A stretch of DNA of 5,624 nucleotides, from NCBI GenBank assembly GCA_947258635.1, contig CAMYJM010000197.1, forward strand, positions 1 through 5,624, read 5' to 3'. This document shows positions 5,051-5,624 of this stretch, one piece after another; positions within the stretch are counted from its first letter, which is position 1, and the number at the start of each line of letters is the position of its first letter. The position numbers and the translations under genes are program-made. Source of the stretch: an uncultured Acidimicrobiaceae bacterium (GTDB lineage: Bacteria > Actinomycetota > Acidimicrobiia > Spongiisociales > UBA5794). The notes under the pieces were generated by a model. The model was not told the origin of the DNA and made no database searches. It saw only the letters and a program-made list of their open reading frames with translations.

Positions 5051-5624
5051 CTACACGATCTCGGCGAGAACCTCGTCGGGGATGTCGAAGTTGGCGTATA
5101 CGGCCTGGACGTCATCGAGGTCTTCGAGAGCATCGACGAGTCGCAGGATCTTGGGAGCCGTGGCGGCATCGACCGGCACGGAGACGCTGGCGATCTGGGA
5201 CACCTCGGCCTGGGCAACGATGATCTCGGCCGCGTCCAGGGCGGCGCGCACTGCGGCAAGGTCTCCCGGAGAGCAAACGATCTCCCATTGCTCCGCCGAC
5301 CCGGTTACGTCCTCGGCTCCGGCTTCGAGGGCCGTCAGCATCACCGTTTCCTCGTCGCCTTCTGCTAAGAGGTAGCCCTTCTGCTCGAACAGGTAGGCGA
5401 CCGACCCGGGCTCACCGAGGGAGCCGTTGTTCCTGTTGAATGCCGACCGGACGTCGGAGGCGGCGCGATTGCGGTTGTCGGTGAGGATGTGCACGTAGAG
5501 GGCCACGCCGCCGGGGGCATAACCCTCATAGAAGAACTCCACGTACTCGACACCCTCGAGTTCCCCGGCACCGCGGGCGATCGCCCGCTCGATGTTGTCT
5601 TTGGGAACCGAGCTGTCTTTGGCG
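5051..5624 (-). CDS. yebC: YebC/TACO1-family protein, C-terminal part (5' end outside window)
   Basis: The last 190 residues of a YebC-family protein; the full-length family is about 240-250, so roughly 55-60 N-terminal residues are missing. Visible family blocks, numbered from the first complete codon: PKDNIERAIARG (7-18), YEGYAPGGVA (32-41), LTDNRNR (47-53), and GSLGEPGSVAYLF (67-79). Then come the ALEAGAEDV block and an acidic tail, DALEDLDDVQAVYANFDIP, near the end. A GTG at 5542 is an internal valine and not the start, since conserved sequence continues upstream of it to the edge. YebC proteins were long annotated as transcriptional regulators; recent work ties the family to the ribosome and to translating proline-rich stretches. 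Its position directly before ruvC is widely conserved. It is probably transcribed separately from ruvCAB at least part of the time, given the promoter that follows it. Confidence 0.95.
   Translation of the reverse strand, partial: AKDSSVPKDNIERAIARGAGELEGVEYVEFFYEGYAPGGVALYVHILTDNRNRAASDVRSAFNRNNGSLGEPGSVAYLFEQKGYLLAEGDEETVMLTALEAGAEDVTGSAEQWEIVCSPGDLAAVRAALDAAEIIVAQAEVSQIASVSVPVDAATAPKILRLVDALEDLDDVQAVYANFDIPDEVLAEIV

Overview
The window is a GC-rich bacterial chromosomal segment in which every recognisable gene lies on the minus strand. In transcription order (from the high-coordinate end down) they are yebC (5' end missing), ruvC, ruvA, ruvB, queA, tgt, yajC and secD (only the first 37 codons). 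This is the widely conserved YebC / RuvCAB / queuosine / Sec-accessory gene order. Tight spacing, GTG starts and a GAAC-N4-GTTC (Gram-positive type) LexA site suggest a high-GC Gram-positive bacterium, perhaps a deep-branching actinobacterium of the Acidimicrobiia kind. That placement is an inference: no rRNA or other firm taxonomic marker is present.

Layout: (1) 5051-5624 holds the C-terminal 190 residues of YebC. (2) 4983-5050 is a short gap with a good sigma-70-like promoter and a 12-bp perfect palindrome that matches a LexA box and straddles the ruvC start codon. (3) 2866-4982 carries ruvC, ruvA and ruvB, with an ATGA overlap between ruvC and ruvA and a 12-nt gap before ruvB. These encode the complete Holliday-junction branch-migration and resolution machine. 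(4) 2669-2865 is the only sizeable non-coding gap. It contains two perfect tandem copies of a 43-bp unit, each built from two 17-nt perfect hairpins. (5) 513-2668 carries queA and tgt, overlapping by ATGA, for queuosine modification of tRNA. (6) 1-452 carries yajC and the start of secD, overlapping by GTGA, for the SecDF-YajC accessory complex of the protein translocase.

The genes fall into three functional blocks: DNA-damage recombination, apparently under SOS control; tRNA wobble-base modification; and protein export. Most points worth a second look are in the non-coding DNA: the LexA site and its near-leaderless geometry at ruvC, and the tandem double-hairpin repeat before queA. Within proteins, Tgt has a Leu where the usual bacterial enzyme has a Cys in the base-binding pocket. 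I see no mobile element, CRISPR array, RNA gene, or evidently new multi-gene system.
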